NCBI GenBank assembly: GCA_027922465.2
Contig: BQMF02000766.1
Coordinates: 57,399 to 121,398 of the forward strand
DNA: 64,000 nucleotides
DNA from: Turritopsis dohrnii
Lineage: Eukaryota; Cnidaria; Hydrozoa; Anthoathecata; Oceaniidae
Direction: 5' to 3'
In this document: piece after piece, positions 1 through 10,570 of the stretch
How the letters are laid out: every line of letters starts with the position of its first letter
How positions within the stretch are numbered: position 1 is the first letter of the stretch
Notes under the pieces: generated by a model
Seen by the model: only the letters and a program-made list of their open reading frames with translations
Database searches by the model: none
What the model was told of the DNA's origin: nothing
Made by a program: the position numbers and the translations under genes

Positions 1-22
1 ACATTTATCGTTATCTTCTTAG

Positions 23-112
23 GGCGAAGTAAGCGAAGATCTCAATATCAATGATGTTTTGCAAGAAGAGGAAGAAGACAATATATTTGACATCCTTACG
101 AAATTTTATTAA
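23..112 (+). CDS. Terminal exon of a gene entering from the left (partial)
   Basis: An AT-rich stretch ending in TTCTTAG is followed by a 29-codon open frame ending in TAA at 110-112. The peptide is strongly acidic (runs of Glu, EEEED) and ends FDILTKFY. This is what a last coding exon after a 3' splice site looks like, but it is short. No family is recognised. The real gene, if any, lies mostly outside the window. Confidence 0.35.
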   Translation, partial: GEVSEDLNINDVLQEEEEDNIFDILTKFY

Positions 113-851
113 TTCAATATATATATTATAAATCTTAGAGGTCTCAAGTTAAACTCCAATGTCTTTCTCTATTGAATAACAGCTGCAATCCTTTGCTAAA
201 TTTTGATTTAATAATAACGAAACCGTTGAAATGCTCATAACCTTTCTATTTTGACAAACCTGGCCCAAGATGGTCAAAACGGCATTTGCTCCAGAAAATT
301 CCGCCATTTTGGATTTCAATTAAACCCTAGAATTTTCAGGATTTTCAAATTTTCTAGTCTTTGTTAGAATTTTGAGCGTTAGTTATAAAAACTAATAATG
401 ATACAATCAGTAACCTTTTTAAAATTACCTATAAAAACCCTTATAAATCACAAAATTTGAGGAATAGGTCCTAAGGTTGACCCCCTCATAAATCAATTTT
501 CCAATGGAGTTGATTGGTAGGGTTTTATATCTGAAAAATGTGAGTGTCAAAGTAACTTTTAAAGGAGTGGTGTCATGAAAATTTGAAAAAATTTTTTTTC
601 TTCGTATATCCCTTGTTTTAATGTAGATACTACAAAATAAATTTAATTTGGAAAAAAAAAAGGTTTTTTTCGCTATAAAATGCCACTTTAAAACATAGGC
701 TTAAAACGCAGAATAAATTAGTAATAATTATGTGACGTCATTGAAGAAGTTATATTCAGTGTTGATGTGATGTTTTGCATTCAAATCGAGCGAGTATTCT
801 TTGAAATTCAAGCAATAACTAAGTATTTTTTTTAAATCTAATGAAAAATAT

Positions 852-1040
852 TGTGCTGCTGTGGGATGTGACAGTGACTCAACCAAAGGACAGAACATTA
901 GTTTGTTTAGATAACCTAAAATTCATATTTAAAAAAAATATGGATTTCAAAGTTGAAGCGAGGCCAATCTTCCATCTTTACGTCACTTATATTTTAAAGA
1001 ATCATGTTTTGGAAGAAATTTGATGGTAAACATGTTATAA
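852..1040 (+). pseudogene. THAP zinc-finger domain remnant
   Basis: One frame reads CAAVGC followed about 15 codons later by ISLFR and, after a stop, PK. A downstream piece in a shifted frame reads LYFKESCFG. THAP (C2CH) DNA-binding domains have a Cys-x(2-4)-Cys start, an F-R-(F/Y)-P box and a late C-x2-H-F...F segment, and this matches in order and spacing. Stops and shifts break it. In life such domains sit at the N-terminus of transposases and bind the transposon ends. Inference from motif order only. Confidence 0.4.
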
Positions 1041-1359
1041 GGAGTTTTACTTTAATGTTTTATCTACACTTTTCGTTATACATAGGTGAACTTTTACTTT
1101 CTGTGTGCAAGTGTTTTTTCGATTTTTGTTTTCGTGTTTCTCTTCGAACTGGGCATTTGAATATTATTCCGTTTCACCGATTATTTCATTACTGTTTTCA
1201 TAGAATGAGGTGTTGATTCTTGAACTCCTGCACGGAAAACGGAAAATTGGAAAAACGTTAACTTTCAATATATGAATTTTACTACGATCAATGATCAACT
1301 CAATATTGCATGTATTTTTTTTTCGTTTTGATTTGTACAAAAATTATTTTGAAATTTAT

Positions 1360-1607
1360 CGTCTTCGATCGCATAAACTTCTTTGCAACACATTTGCATC
1401 ACTGTTTGTTGCCAACTCTCTCCGGTAAAGCATTTTTGTCATCAAAATCATCATCCGGACTTCTTCATGTTCTTTACAGCAACTGGGTCAAAACCATATT
1501 GCTCAAACCGCTAAAATTCTCTGTGAAATCCTTGAATAAAACTCATTGCTACATTCTTCATCTTCGCTGAGAACATCTGATTCCTCTTCACTTGAATTCT
1601 CACTCAT
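1360..1607 (-). pseudogene. P2X7-intracellular-like small gene remnant
   Basis: From ATG at 1607 the minus strand encodes an acidic start (MSENSSEEESDVLSEDEE), and after frame changes a segment reading PERVGNKQ, then a stop, then CKC. Repeated invertebrate genes with a P2X7-C-like zinc region have an acidic leader, then R-x-G-N-x-x-W-C-x-C, and the stop replaces the expected Trp. It sits tail-to-tail with the THAP remnant inside one pair of TIRs, so it may have been the transposon's second gene. Tentative, because frames are broken. Confidence 0.3.
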
Positions 1608-2502
1608 AACTTTTGAAAACATGAGAAACTAATACGCTCCTTTGCACTGACATAACAAGTAAAAATAAATGAAACTTCTTCAATGACGTCACACGCTTTT
1701 CATCAGAAAAAAAGACGGGGGTTTATAAAAAAATTAAAAACTCAATATCTTCGGAAGTAAAACGTTTTTTAAAAAAGCTTTAACGCAGGTTAACTATACA
1801 TTTTTTAAACTAAAATTTGTCATAAAATTTGAAATGACGATACCACTCCTTTAAAACAGGTTTCAGCTGTGTATGAATTTTTTCCCGCTTTGACAAATTT
1901 TAGTGGTCAAACTGCCAGAGTAAAAGCATTATCGCACCATTCTGATTATGGAGTGGAGGAAATTCCTCACACAATTTTTTATAAAATACTTGTGGTCACC
2001 ATTTTTGTTGTCAAATTTTATCTTTTTGGTCCCAAACCTAACTGTTCTAACTAAAGCATATATTACCGATCAGCAGTTTGATGGTCATTGGCACTTCCCA
2101 AGCAAAAAAATTTTTGTGTCCATGAATTCGATGGTTGGTAACATACTCCTGTACTTGCATGGCCACTAGTGGGTCTGGGATATGGATGAAATCTTCCTCC
2201 TTGAATAGTAGTCTGGATTAAATTTCGAGTACCTAAAATGAAAAGGGAAAATACGTACTGCCTAATATTCTAAAAGCCACTTCATCTTAATCTTACATTT
2301 ATATTTTAGTATATGGGTATATAATTATTATAGTACATAATCGGTCTCTTTTATTGCTGTTATGGTTTTCAAAAGTATTATGGTTTACAAATCTTTATTT
2401 ATACTATCTATATTTTTTTACACCAAATAGTCTACCTGCATCCCAAGTTTTTTATTTTCCATCAGAGAGAAAGAAATAAAACAACTCTTCTTCTTTTAAG
2501 CC

Positions 2503-2724
2503 TTACTGACCTAGCCTGGCACCATTTAAACCAGGAAATAAACGTCTGAATTCATCAGCAGTCCGATTTTCACTTGGAGTTATTGTCGTTGAGTTACTTG
2601 TAGTACTCGAAGTAGTCGTTGGAGAGAGAGCAGCATGAGATAAATAAGAAATAGCAGTTTGCAGCATTTCGCCAACAAGACGCACATCTCTATTTGATTC
2701 CCCCGTCTTTAACTTTGTGCACAA
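2503..2724 (-). CDS. Short Ser/Thr-rich ORF, unassigned
   Basis: A 73-codon frame with a Ser/Thr-rich middle and an ending TADEFRRLFPGLNG. The FRRLFPG ending resembles short segments in repeated invertebrate genes that accompany transposon-like loci, but I cannot name a family. It could equally be a fragment of a longer decayed gene, since no promoter or splice context supports it. Confidence 0.2.
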   Translation of the reverse strand: MCTKLKTGESNRDVRLVGEMLQTAISYLSHAALSPTTTSSTTSNSTTITPSENRTADEFRRLFPGLNGARLGQ

Positions 2725-2775
2725 AATTTTGCATAGATCAGCACTTTTTCGAGTTGCTGAATCGCCAATTTTACA

Positions 2776-2860
2776 GAGTTATTGATTGAGAACGCAAGCG
2801 AATTATCGATTGATCGACCTGTGTATTGATTGATCGACCAATTGATCGACCGAGTGGTAA
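2776..2860. repeat. GATTGATCGA-type simple repeat, left cluster
   Basis: Imperfect repeats of ATTGATCGACC/ATTGATTGATCGACC. The same motif reappears at 4501-4690, so the two clusters bracket the gene fragment and LINE between them. They may be parts of one larger repeat split by insertion. Confidence 0.55.
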
Positions 2861-2925
2861 TTACCACTCATTCTTGTTTCCATTGTAAAAAGACTTGTTG
2901 AAGTGCTTCTGGATTAAAAAGACAT

Positions 2926-3299
2926 ATGCAATCGTGCGTGGATTTTTCGGCTAAATGTATTATCAATGACTCATCTGAGGATGAAAATGTTTTTGTGCAA
3001 GATATAGAAGTTGTGAAAAACTCTAATTCTGTAGTGGTTCCACCGGTCGCTGATATCCCACCTATATCGATCTTTCCCAGAGCCTTAAAATGTTCTGACA
3101 ATGACTTTTGGGGTACCCTACACTACATTGACTTTGCTAAAGGCGTTTCTAACATTTACATTGAAATCATTCACTTTTGGAAAAATGTTTTCAATATACC
3201 ATCAGGGAGAGCAGGGAAGTTGTATATTAAAGAACTGACCTTTTGGCTGAAACATTTCAACAATCCTAATTCTAAATTGAATAGCGTTTCCATAAAGGC
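2926..3299 (+). pseudogene. Fragment of a repeated invertebrate gene, interrupted by a LINE
   Basis: The frame from 2926 carries an acidic leader (SSEDENVF), a Pro-rich linker, and then a segment with IPSGRAGKLYIKELTFWL and LNSVSIKA. A GRAGK box followed by an E-L helix and an S-x-x-L/I-K-A ending is a pattern I associate with repeated multi-domain genes of corals, hydra and molluscs whose function is unknown to me. The frame ends where LINE sequence begins near 3300. After the LINE tail (about 4250) a matching continuation reads LPSLILQNPSQRL. No function is assigned. Confidence 0.4.
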
Positions 3300-4252
3300 A
3301 TACACAAAATAACCAGACAAACAGTCACAAAGTTCCTTGGAATTTACGTAGATGAAAATCTGACATGGACGAATCAAATTGAGTACCTGCACTCAAAAGT
3401 ATCCAAAGGAATTGGCGCATTGTATAAAGCTAAAACCATTTTGAACAAACATCTATTAAAGCAACTTTATTATTCTTTTGTACATAGTCACTTAAGCTAT
3501 GCAAATGTCATATGGGCTAGCACACAAAAAAGTAAACTAACATCTCTTTTCCAACGTCAGAAGCATGCCATCAGAGTTATACACAATAAAGATCGTTTTA
3601 CTCATACAAAGCCTCTCTTTGCAGAATCCTTCTTACCAACACTATACGAACTTAACATCTTCAAAACTCTAATTTTTATGTTAAAGTGCAAAACGAAACA
3701 ATCGCCATCTGTTTTTCATAGTCTTTCCACGCTCAAACCCCAAAACAAATATACAACTCGAAATTCAAGAAGTTTGCTTAAGCCGATGTTCAAAAATAAG
3801 CTCAGTCAATTTAATATTTCATATCGTGGACCACACTTGTGGAATGCTCTCGTTTCATCATCGAATATTCTTTCAGATACTGAATATGTTTCTCAATTTA
3901 AGAAATTATTAAAAACAATCAAATTTGAAAATATCCTTCAATATTTTTGATCAATTTTCAAGTCAAGTCTAGTTAAATACTTATTCCTTTTTAACAGTTT
4001 GATAAAATTGTAAGATTGTAACATTTACGCTGTGTAATCACTCGGTTCTCGGCGATAAGATCATTCATGATCTTCTACGAGTTTCCCGTGTTACTTGAAA
4101 CAATATGTACAAGGACGATCTATATTTCAGATAGTTTATGTTAACATTTTTGTATCTACTATATATATGACAAAGACTTTTAATTGAAAATTTTTTAACT
4201 GTTACGGACTTGTAATGTTTCTTAACTAAAAATATATCAATCAATCAATCAA
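3300..4252 (+). mobile_element. 5'-truncated CR1/Jockey-like LINE with microsatellite 3' tail
   Basis: The element begins inside reverse-transcriptase coding sequence, carries the RT C-terminal region (3313-3953), about 270 bp of 3' UTR, and ends in ATCA tandem units (ATCAATCAATCAATC at about 4235-4251). 5' truncation and a short microsatellite tail instead of poly-A are typical of CR1-like non-LTR retrotransposons. It is inserted in the gene fragment described at 2926. Confidence 0.65.
3313..3953 (+). pseudogene. Non-LTR retrotransposon reverse transcriptase, C-terminal part
   Basis: The open frame reads KFLGIYVDENLTW near its start. This K-F-L-G-(I/V)-x-(I/L)-D-x-x-L-x-W box is the late palm/thumb landmark of jockey/CR1-type RT. 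It continues with ALYKAKTILN, LYYSFVHSHLSYANVIWAST and the usual C-terminal helices, ending RGPHLWN ... SQFKKLLK. The endonuclease domain and the catalytic YADD are missing because of 5' truncation, so this copy cannot act. The surviving 3' part has no stop, which implies a fairly recent insertion. Confidence 0.75.
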
Positions 4253-4500
4253 TTTTACCATCATTGATCTTACAAAATCCCTCCCAGCGTCTTCAGTGGC
4301 ACAATTACTTTTTGACGGGCAATTATAATAATTACATTCCTATTAAAAAATAAGTAGCTTATGGCATAAGTGAGATGATCTAATCACATTTTTTTCCGAG
4401 ATGAAAATTTGTCAGTTTGCTGAGTTACTTCATAACAATAATAATGAAAAACAAAGATTACATTTTTATTATTAATAATTATTCACCGGATTATTGGATT

Positions 4501-4690
4501 GAGTATTGGTAGTCAATTGAACGATTGAATGATTGATCGATTGAATGACTGATCGGTTGAATGACTGATCGAATTGCTGATCACTGTATCGATTGATCGA
4601 CTTTGTTTTGATCGATGGTCGATCGGTCGACCTATTGAATGATCGATTGCTTGATTGAAAAATCGATGTTTTGATTTTGCTATCGATATA
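4501..4690. repeat. GATTGATCGA-type simple repeat, right cluster
   Basis: Dense imperfect repeats built on GATTGAATGACTGATCGA and GATCGATTG. Same motif family as 2776-2860. 4253-4500 holds the resumed coding remnant (to about 4350) and otherwise AT-rich sequence. Confidence 0.6.
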
Positions 4691-5132
4691 ACTTCATAAG
4701 AATGATACCGTCGAGACTGCTGCTGTTGAATGTCCCCAAACACCGTGTATCCCAGAGGAGTTTGAAGACTATCCACCAGCGGACCTGGAAGTAGGAGACT
4801 GTTGCTACGGCGTACTCCAAGCTGGAGTGTGCTAAAATCGTGTCGGAGGGACTTGACAAAGATGGCGACAGGACTTTTCCACTTCAGTACTACGTAATTG
4901 TCGTAGAAGGTGTATTGAGAGAGAAACAGGGTCGAACAGTGATAACGGTATGTGATTGCCATAAGGTTGTATAAGGTGAATAATTTTAAAGATATCAAGA
5001 AAGCTTTCAATGACTACCAATTCATGAATTGTAATTTCATATAATTTCGACAATTTTACGGAAGAAAAATTAAACAACGTCAACCCTTTTCAAAATTAGA
5101 CCATGCAGAAGAAAAAATATTTGACACATGCA

Positions 5133-6282
5133 TCAGAATCGATGGCTCGTGGCAGAAAAGAGGTCATTCCTCACTAAATGGTGTCATCACTGGTGTTTCA
5201 CCAGAAAACAGAAAGGTTATTGACTGTAAGGTGCTAAGCAAATATTGCCAGGGTAGCAAAAATTGAGAAGGCAAAGAGGAGACTGATGAGTATGTTATTT
5301 GGAAAGACGACCACGAAAATTAATGTGCAATCAACAACCTAAAATCATCTGGTGCCATGGAGACAGAGGGTGCATTGTACTTCTTCAGCACTTCAGTTAA
5401 AAAATATGGGATTAGATATTCGAACTACTTAGGAGATGGTGATACAAATTCATTTAGAACCATAATTGACTCCAAACCGTATGGTGACGTTCTTACTCCC
5501 ATTAAAGACGAATGTGTTGGCCATGTGCACGCAACTTACGTAAAGATTGGAAAGGAAAGAAGTTGCCAGGTGGAAAATCTATAAGCATCTATAAGCAGGA
5601 AGGTTAACAGACAAGTCTATCAATAAGATGCAGAACTATTATGGAATGGCAATCCTCCAGAATAGCTTAAAAAATTGGAATGGTGACCGAGATAAGGCAC
5701 TTAATGATATGAAAAAATGTGTTCTAGCTGTCTTATAGGATTGCACAGATTGCCAGGATCAAAAATACTAGACACCAGTTCTGTCCTAGAGGTGAAAACT
5801 CATGGTGCAAATATTGGACTGATGGGAAAGTCTCTGGTTCTACAAGTTTGCCATTAACCATAAGTAATTTATTGAAACCCATATTCGTTGATTTACGATC
5901 AGATGAACTACTATCTCGGTGTCTTGATGGAATGACACAGAATCCAAACGAAAGTTTTAACCAAATAATATGGAAAAAATGCCCTAAAAATATTTTTGTT
6001 AATAGAAGTGTGTTAGAAGTAGCAGTTTCATCCTCAATATTGACTTTTAATGAAGGATTTGTTGTTATGAAAAACATATTTGACATTTTGCAGATAACTT
6101 TTGGGTATTACGCAAGTAAATTAGTGGTAGAGATTGATGGTACGCGCATCAAAAAGGCTGAATTGAAAACAAGTGATGATGGAAAGACATCAAAGAAGGG
6201 AAACAGAGCAGTTAGAAAAGGATATATTGAAAAATCTAGAGAGAAGGAAGGTGGAGACTCATATGTTTCTGGAAATTATTGA
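5133..6282 (+). pseudogene. Mutator-like transposase domain, frameshifted
   Basis: Three frames together show the landmarks of the Mutator-like transposase domain family in order. CIRIDGSWQKRGHSSLNG at about 5133 is the first catalytic Asp region, followed by VIDCKVLSKYC. At 5357-5584 it reads GAMETEGALYF and YLGDGDTNSFRTI (second Asp block). The last frame, 5848-6282, reads CLDGMTQNPNESFNQIIWKKCPK, which is the conserved N-E-S-F-N box, then SILTFNEGF. Stops at about 5265 and 5582 and shifts around 5590-5850 break the gene. Such transposases are DDE enzymes. No TIRs were identified for this copy. Confidence 0.7.
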
Positions 6283-6879
6283 ATATATAATCTGTAAAGT
6301 TGTTATACGCAAAACAGTTATTTTTGATATTTTGCAGATTTTGAACGCTAATAACTCAAGTTCTACAAGCGCTATTGCCCTGAAATTGTGACAGTGAGTT
6401 AGTAAGACCCTTCTGTGTCCATTGAACCACGTTCAAGCATGTACCAATTTTTTTTCAAGTTTTACCCATCTTCAAATAATTGTAATTGGCCAAAAAAAAT
6501 CATGAAATTGGATTAACCGCTGCCATTATGGATTGCAAATTTTTGGAAATCTAGAACTCCTGAGTAACTATCCTTTCCCAAAGTTTGCAGTAAAACAAAC
6601 TAAAACACACTGAGATGTGGTTGTTTAAATTTTTTAAGTGTTTTGCTGATTTTTGCTGACTCAGCATGAAATTTAGGGGGTTTTTTTTGAAAAAAATATT
6701 TTTTTTGGACTTTGTATATATATATAGGACCATTTTGAAATAATTAATACAGTTCTTAACGTCCGCTATAAAAAAGTCGTTCAGTAACCTATGGACCACC
6801 TTAATTTAAATATAGTAAATAAATTAAATTTGAAAGAGGAATATTTTTTCATTTTGTTTATCAACAAAGTTGAAAGCAA

Positions 6880-7170
6880 ACAGTTTTTTCGAATATTTAG
6901 AAAAAAATATCTATCCATTCGTAACAAACGATCTTTACATTCGTCACGAACGCTTTAGAACACGTAGAATAGTGAAATTAAGAACTAGTTCGTGTGGAAC
7001 GGTATACTGTTCATTACAAACGTTCATGCGCTCGAGAAAAAGGCTTATCTGTTCGTCAGAAACGCTTTTAGTTTAAACTGTTCGTTAAGCGATCGTCACG
7101 AACGCTAAACGAACACTGTACTGTTCATCATGTGTTCGATTTCTGTTTGCGTGTCCATAACGAACGGTAA
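6880..7170. repeat. Degenerate GTTCGTNACGAACG repeat patch
   Basis: About ten short variants of TTCGTCACGAACG/TTCGTAACAAACG occur in both orientations over 290 bp, many of them near-palindromic. No coding sense. It may be the sub-terminal repeat region of a DNA transposon. 6283-6870 shows nothing beyond AT-rich sequence. Confidence 0.45.
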
Positions 7171-7524
7171 TATTATTGGTAGTGGTTTGATCACATACAC
7201 TACGCCAGGTGGCTTTCAGTATATCTTTGTGACATGCTTCAGCTACAGGATATGGGCCCTGAAGTTTATTTACATTTTCAAAAGAGGCACTTTGTTGTAC
7301 AGAAAACGAAACATGCATTTTCTTCTATTGGGATTGAACAAAATAACAAATGCGTAAAAGGAGATGGGAGTAAATATCCATTTTTTGTTGTCTTCGCGCG
7401 TAAATCTTTTTGAAAAAGCGTTTTAACATTTAATCAATCCCTTGGACTATCCATCATCATAGCACAATAAACCCAAGCCCTTGATATGCAATCATTGATG
7501 GGTTTAGATTAAATTGTATTTTCA

Positions 7525-8408
7525 GGAGCTATAGGGTTAACAGAAGATTCCTCACAGCTGCTGCATTGGATGGTTTGCAGAGGTTGTTCGATGCGTTACA
7601 GAATTTGAGGCAACTCTTCCCTACAATCGCGAGAATTTGATGAGTTATCAAACAAAGCACCATATTATTATTATTATTGAATATTTACCCAGGATAAAAA
7701 CTTCAGTAATATGTACAATATTTACAATATATACAAATACTGTTATCAATGTTAACAAACAGCGTGCAAGTACGGTTGTAGTCAACCTAATAGCAATATT
7801 TGAGGAAGCAAGAAATCCATTTTAAGAAGAATTGGGTGATTTAATCTCTCTTGACTCATGTAACATTGCAATGAATGGTGCAATCGAGGTATTGAGAAAC
7901 TTTGAAAAAAATGGAAAGAAGCAGTTTCATGATTTTTGGAATGATCGCTGAAGGTCATAGAAGTTAAGCTTATTTGATCCAATCAAACTAAACAAATTCT
8001 ACATCTTCAACCAACCTGTTAAAAAGAAAACAAATTCCGGGAATAACCACATTAAAAAAGTTGCGTTAGTTGTTTTCGCAACAATATATTGCCTGCCAAG
8101 TGAGGGATGGAGACATTGATGAGCTTTTTAGGCATGAAAATAACAGTTTTCCGCCATCAATCTCAAAGAACGGTTGCCTATGGTCTGGAACCAAGTCTGA
8201 TCTTGTTTGGTTGGGGAAATTAACTTGGGCGTAGGAGAAGATGATATCAAAGTAGACTGTGTTATTCTCGATGGTGCTGCTATTACCAACATGATTAAAC
8301 CAAAAAACGCTACGACCTTTCAGGAGGATACTGATCGCAATTTTATACTGCATATTACAAACCACCTACGAAAATGGAATAGAGTTGATCTAGTTTGGGA
8401 TGTATAGA
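7525..8408 (+). pseudogene. Degenerate copy of a flap-nuclease-like (XPG/PIN) repeated gene, N-terminal part
   Basis: Pieces in several frames follow the order of a repeated invertebrate gene family seen more completely at 26215-29196. They are GLTEDSSQLLHWMV (about 7538), IAMNGAIEVLRNFEKNGKKQ (about 7870), PIKLNKFYIFNQPVKKK (about 7979), IYCLPSEG (about 8087), and then an intact 66-codon stretch with VDCVILDGAAITNMIKPKNA and WNRVDLVWDV. The I-L-D-G-x-x-x-x-x-M box resembles the start of XPG/FEN1-like nucleases, where the Asp binds metal. Many stops make this copy dead. The nuclease assignment is an inference from motif shape. Confidence 0.5.
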
Positions 8409-8973
8409 GACCGGTCAATGAAGAATATTGTACCATAAAATAAATTAGTATAAATTATAATGCCGCGTTGTGATTGGTCTATGGTTTCACTTCTGCGAAC
8501 AGATCGCGTATAGGGAAGCGTATCATAACATGGCCGCAGTAATGAGCGATACCTGGTGGATAAAAGTAAGTTTGTCTGCCTTTTCGTTGAGAAACCAGCA
8601 AAATAAAAATCCTTTTGGGTGCAAGAAATGGATAGAAGCTATGAGAACAGATAAAATGAGATCAATGACAGAGAAAAGCCAAAAATCAGGCCTCAGTTTG
8701 ATCAAATTAATGAAATTTCTATTTGCAAAAGTATACTTACTTACTTGAGATAGTTTCTGTGAATCTTTATTAACTCATTCAACATGGTGTTGTCCAATCA
8801 ATGCTTGACCATTTCTACAATACTGTTGGAATCTGCTCTCCTAAATGAGACGTAATCTGAGAGCAGTGGTTCATCAGGTATGTGTTGTAGAAATTGGTCT
8901 AATTTAGTTTTGAAGATGGTTTTGGCACAGTCACTTGTATTTCTTGATATGTTTGGGAAGGACATTGAAGAGT

Positions 8974-9067
8974 GGCGCTATTTCCTTTTCACACCCCCCT
9001 AACTGTATCTGATCCTAGCCCTAACCCTAACCCTGACCCTAGGGGGGTGCGAAAAGGAAATAGCGCC
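8974..9067. mobile_element. 94-bp MITE with 9-bp target duplication and telomere-like core
   Basis: Inverted ends GGCGCTATTTCCTTTTC(A/G)CACCCCCCTA are nearly perfect. The flanks are TTGAAGAGT at 8965-8973 and again at 9068-9076, a perfect 9-bp duplication, which is typical of Mutator-like insertion. The core contains four CCCTAA/CCCTGA-type units. A diverged relative lies at 35668-35812. 8409-8960 has no supported gene. Confidence 0.8.
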
Positions 9068-9171
9068 TTGAAGAGTCTTGGCCCTTCTTTAGACAGATAT
9101 TTATATGGATTGAATTAACTGATTTGAGGTGACATTGTCGTCCTAATCGCTGACTTGTGTGTGCATATATA

Positions 9172-9881
9172 GAGCGCCTGCTCCCCTACCGATAACTTTT
9201 TTAATAATAATGTTGCAAAATTCGTCAATGCAAGCGTAAAAACACAGCTAAACGGATTTAGCACCACAATCAGTCATTCTAGATTTCAAATAACAAAAAC
9301 AAACAAGGAGAATAAGATTGATAACAAATACTGTAATTGTAAACCGGGGTGATGTTCCCGTTAACTAATTTCACGTTCATCAAAAGTGATGCAAATAACA
9401 AAATTTTATGGAATTTAGTGTTCATAATAACAGTTTAATCCCTTTTCTCTCAATTTAAGTGCTTTTCTCCTTTGCTACTGCAGATATAGGACAACCACAG
9501 GCTCATAAAAATGCATGGCTTTAACTGTTTAACTGTTTTTGTGGATAAAATCTCAGATGATTGTAGCATTCAAGATGGCAGAGGAATATCAAGGAATCGA
9601 TCTGTTCTTTTATTTATGAGACTGGATTTTGAAGTATTTATTTTTCGAAGAAGCCATTTTAAATAATTTTTTCACGATGATCGCTACCCGGTGCTACAGT
9701 TTATTCCATAAAGGAAGTATTTGGCAATTCACTTTGAAACTTTCCATAACAATAGCTGAATGCATATACTTTCAAATAACAAGAAGGTTTGTTTGATTTG
9801 TTATCTTTAAATGAAGGAAATTAGTCATCAAACTCAAAGTTAGCGGCAAGGGGCACATAGCGGGAAGGGGAGCAGGCACTC
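9172..9881. mobile_element. 710-bp non-autonomous TIR element with TA flanks
   Basis: GAGCGCCTGCTCCCCT at the left is matched by AGGGGAGCAGGCACTC at the right, each bounded by TA, as expected for a Tc1/mariner-type or other TA-inserting element. The interior has no open frame of note. 9884-10570 likewise shows no gene. Confidence 0.6.
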
Positions 9882-10570
9882 TACCACCATTACCATCATC
9901 AAAATTGAAGTTTGGGACTGTTCCTTAAAGGATGCACCAAGTGTATGGTCTTATTATCTTTCTCTTCTCTTCTCGTGACTGTAGATATTCAGCATGTTCA
10001 ATTTCTCCTAATAACTTAGGTTTCTTAGTATATAGATATTTAAGACATTATAATATTTAGCCTTTATCATAATTATGATGGACCTTAAAATAATACACAG
10101 ACACAAGTAAACAAACAGGTTAGGTTTACTAACTTAAGGACAAAAAAAGCATTTCGGTAAATATTCATCCGATATGGACATCACCCTCAGTTGGACACGT
10201 GAAACCAAAAGCGCTTTGTGTGCAAAAGTGTAAATTGCAACTTTATTCAGATGAAAAAACTTACAACGAATTTATAATGAAATAGTGTACATTCCAATGT
10301 AACAAATTGTCTAGCAAGTTAAGCAATATTAAGTAATGGGGTGTGGTAGAAAAGCGAACCTACTTTAAAGAATTTTTAGCCAGATCTACAATATTCGTTC
10401 TACCAAATCCCTCTTAATCTGTAAAACATATATAATGTTAAAAGAAGTTACATTTAGAAATCTAAAAACTACAGAAGATGAGTGATTTCTTCAAAATGCC
10501 TACAACTAGGAGTTATGAGAATTTCATAGAATAAAATAAAATCCCATTAAAAATCTCACAAAAACAATGT

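Larger units (their letters stand above)
557..1854. mobile_element. Decayed TIR DNA transposon (about 1.3 kb) with THAP and P2X7-like remnants
   Basis: The ends are inverted repeats: TTTTAAAGGAGTGGTGTCAT at the left and its imperfect complement (ATACCACTCCTTTAAAA) at the right. A second inverted pair lies further in (TGACGTCATTGAAGAAG near 734 and its complement near 1676). Between them are a THAP-like zinc domain remnant on the plus strand and a P2X7-intracellular-like remnant on the minus strand. No target-site duplication is clear. Several THAP-carrying DNA transposon groups (for example ISL2EU-like and P-like) could be the source, and the group is not resolved. Confidence 0.5.

Noticed and set aside
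1004..1216. 70-codon frame rich in Phe/Cys as a gene
   Set aside because: Composition is that of random AT-rich DNA inside a decayed transposon, and it overlaps the THAP remnant.
9012..9040. CCCTAA units as a telomere or ancient chromosome fusion point
   Set aside because: Only four units, enclosed by TIRs and a 9-bp target duplication, so a MITE explains them.
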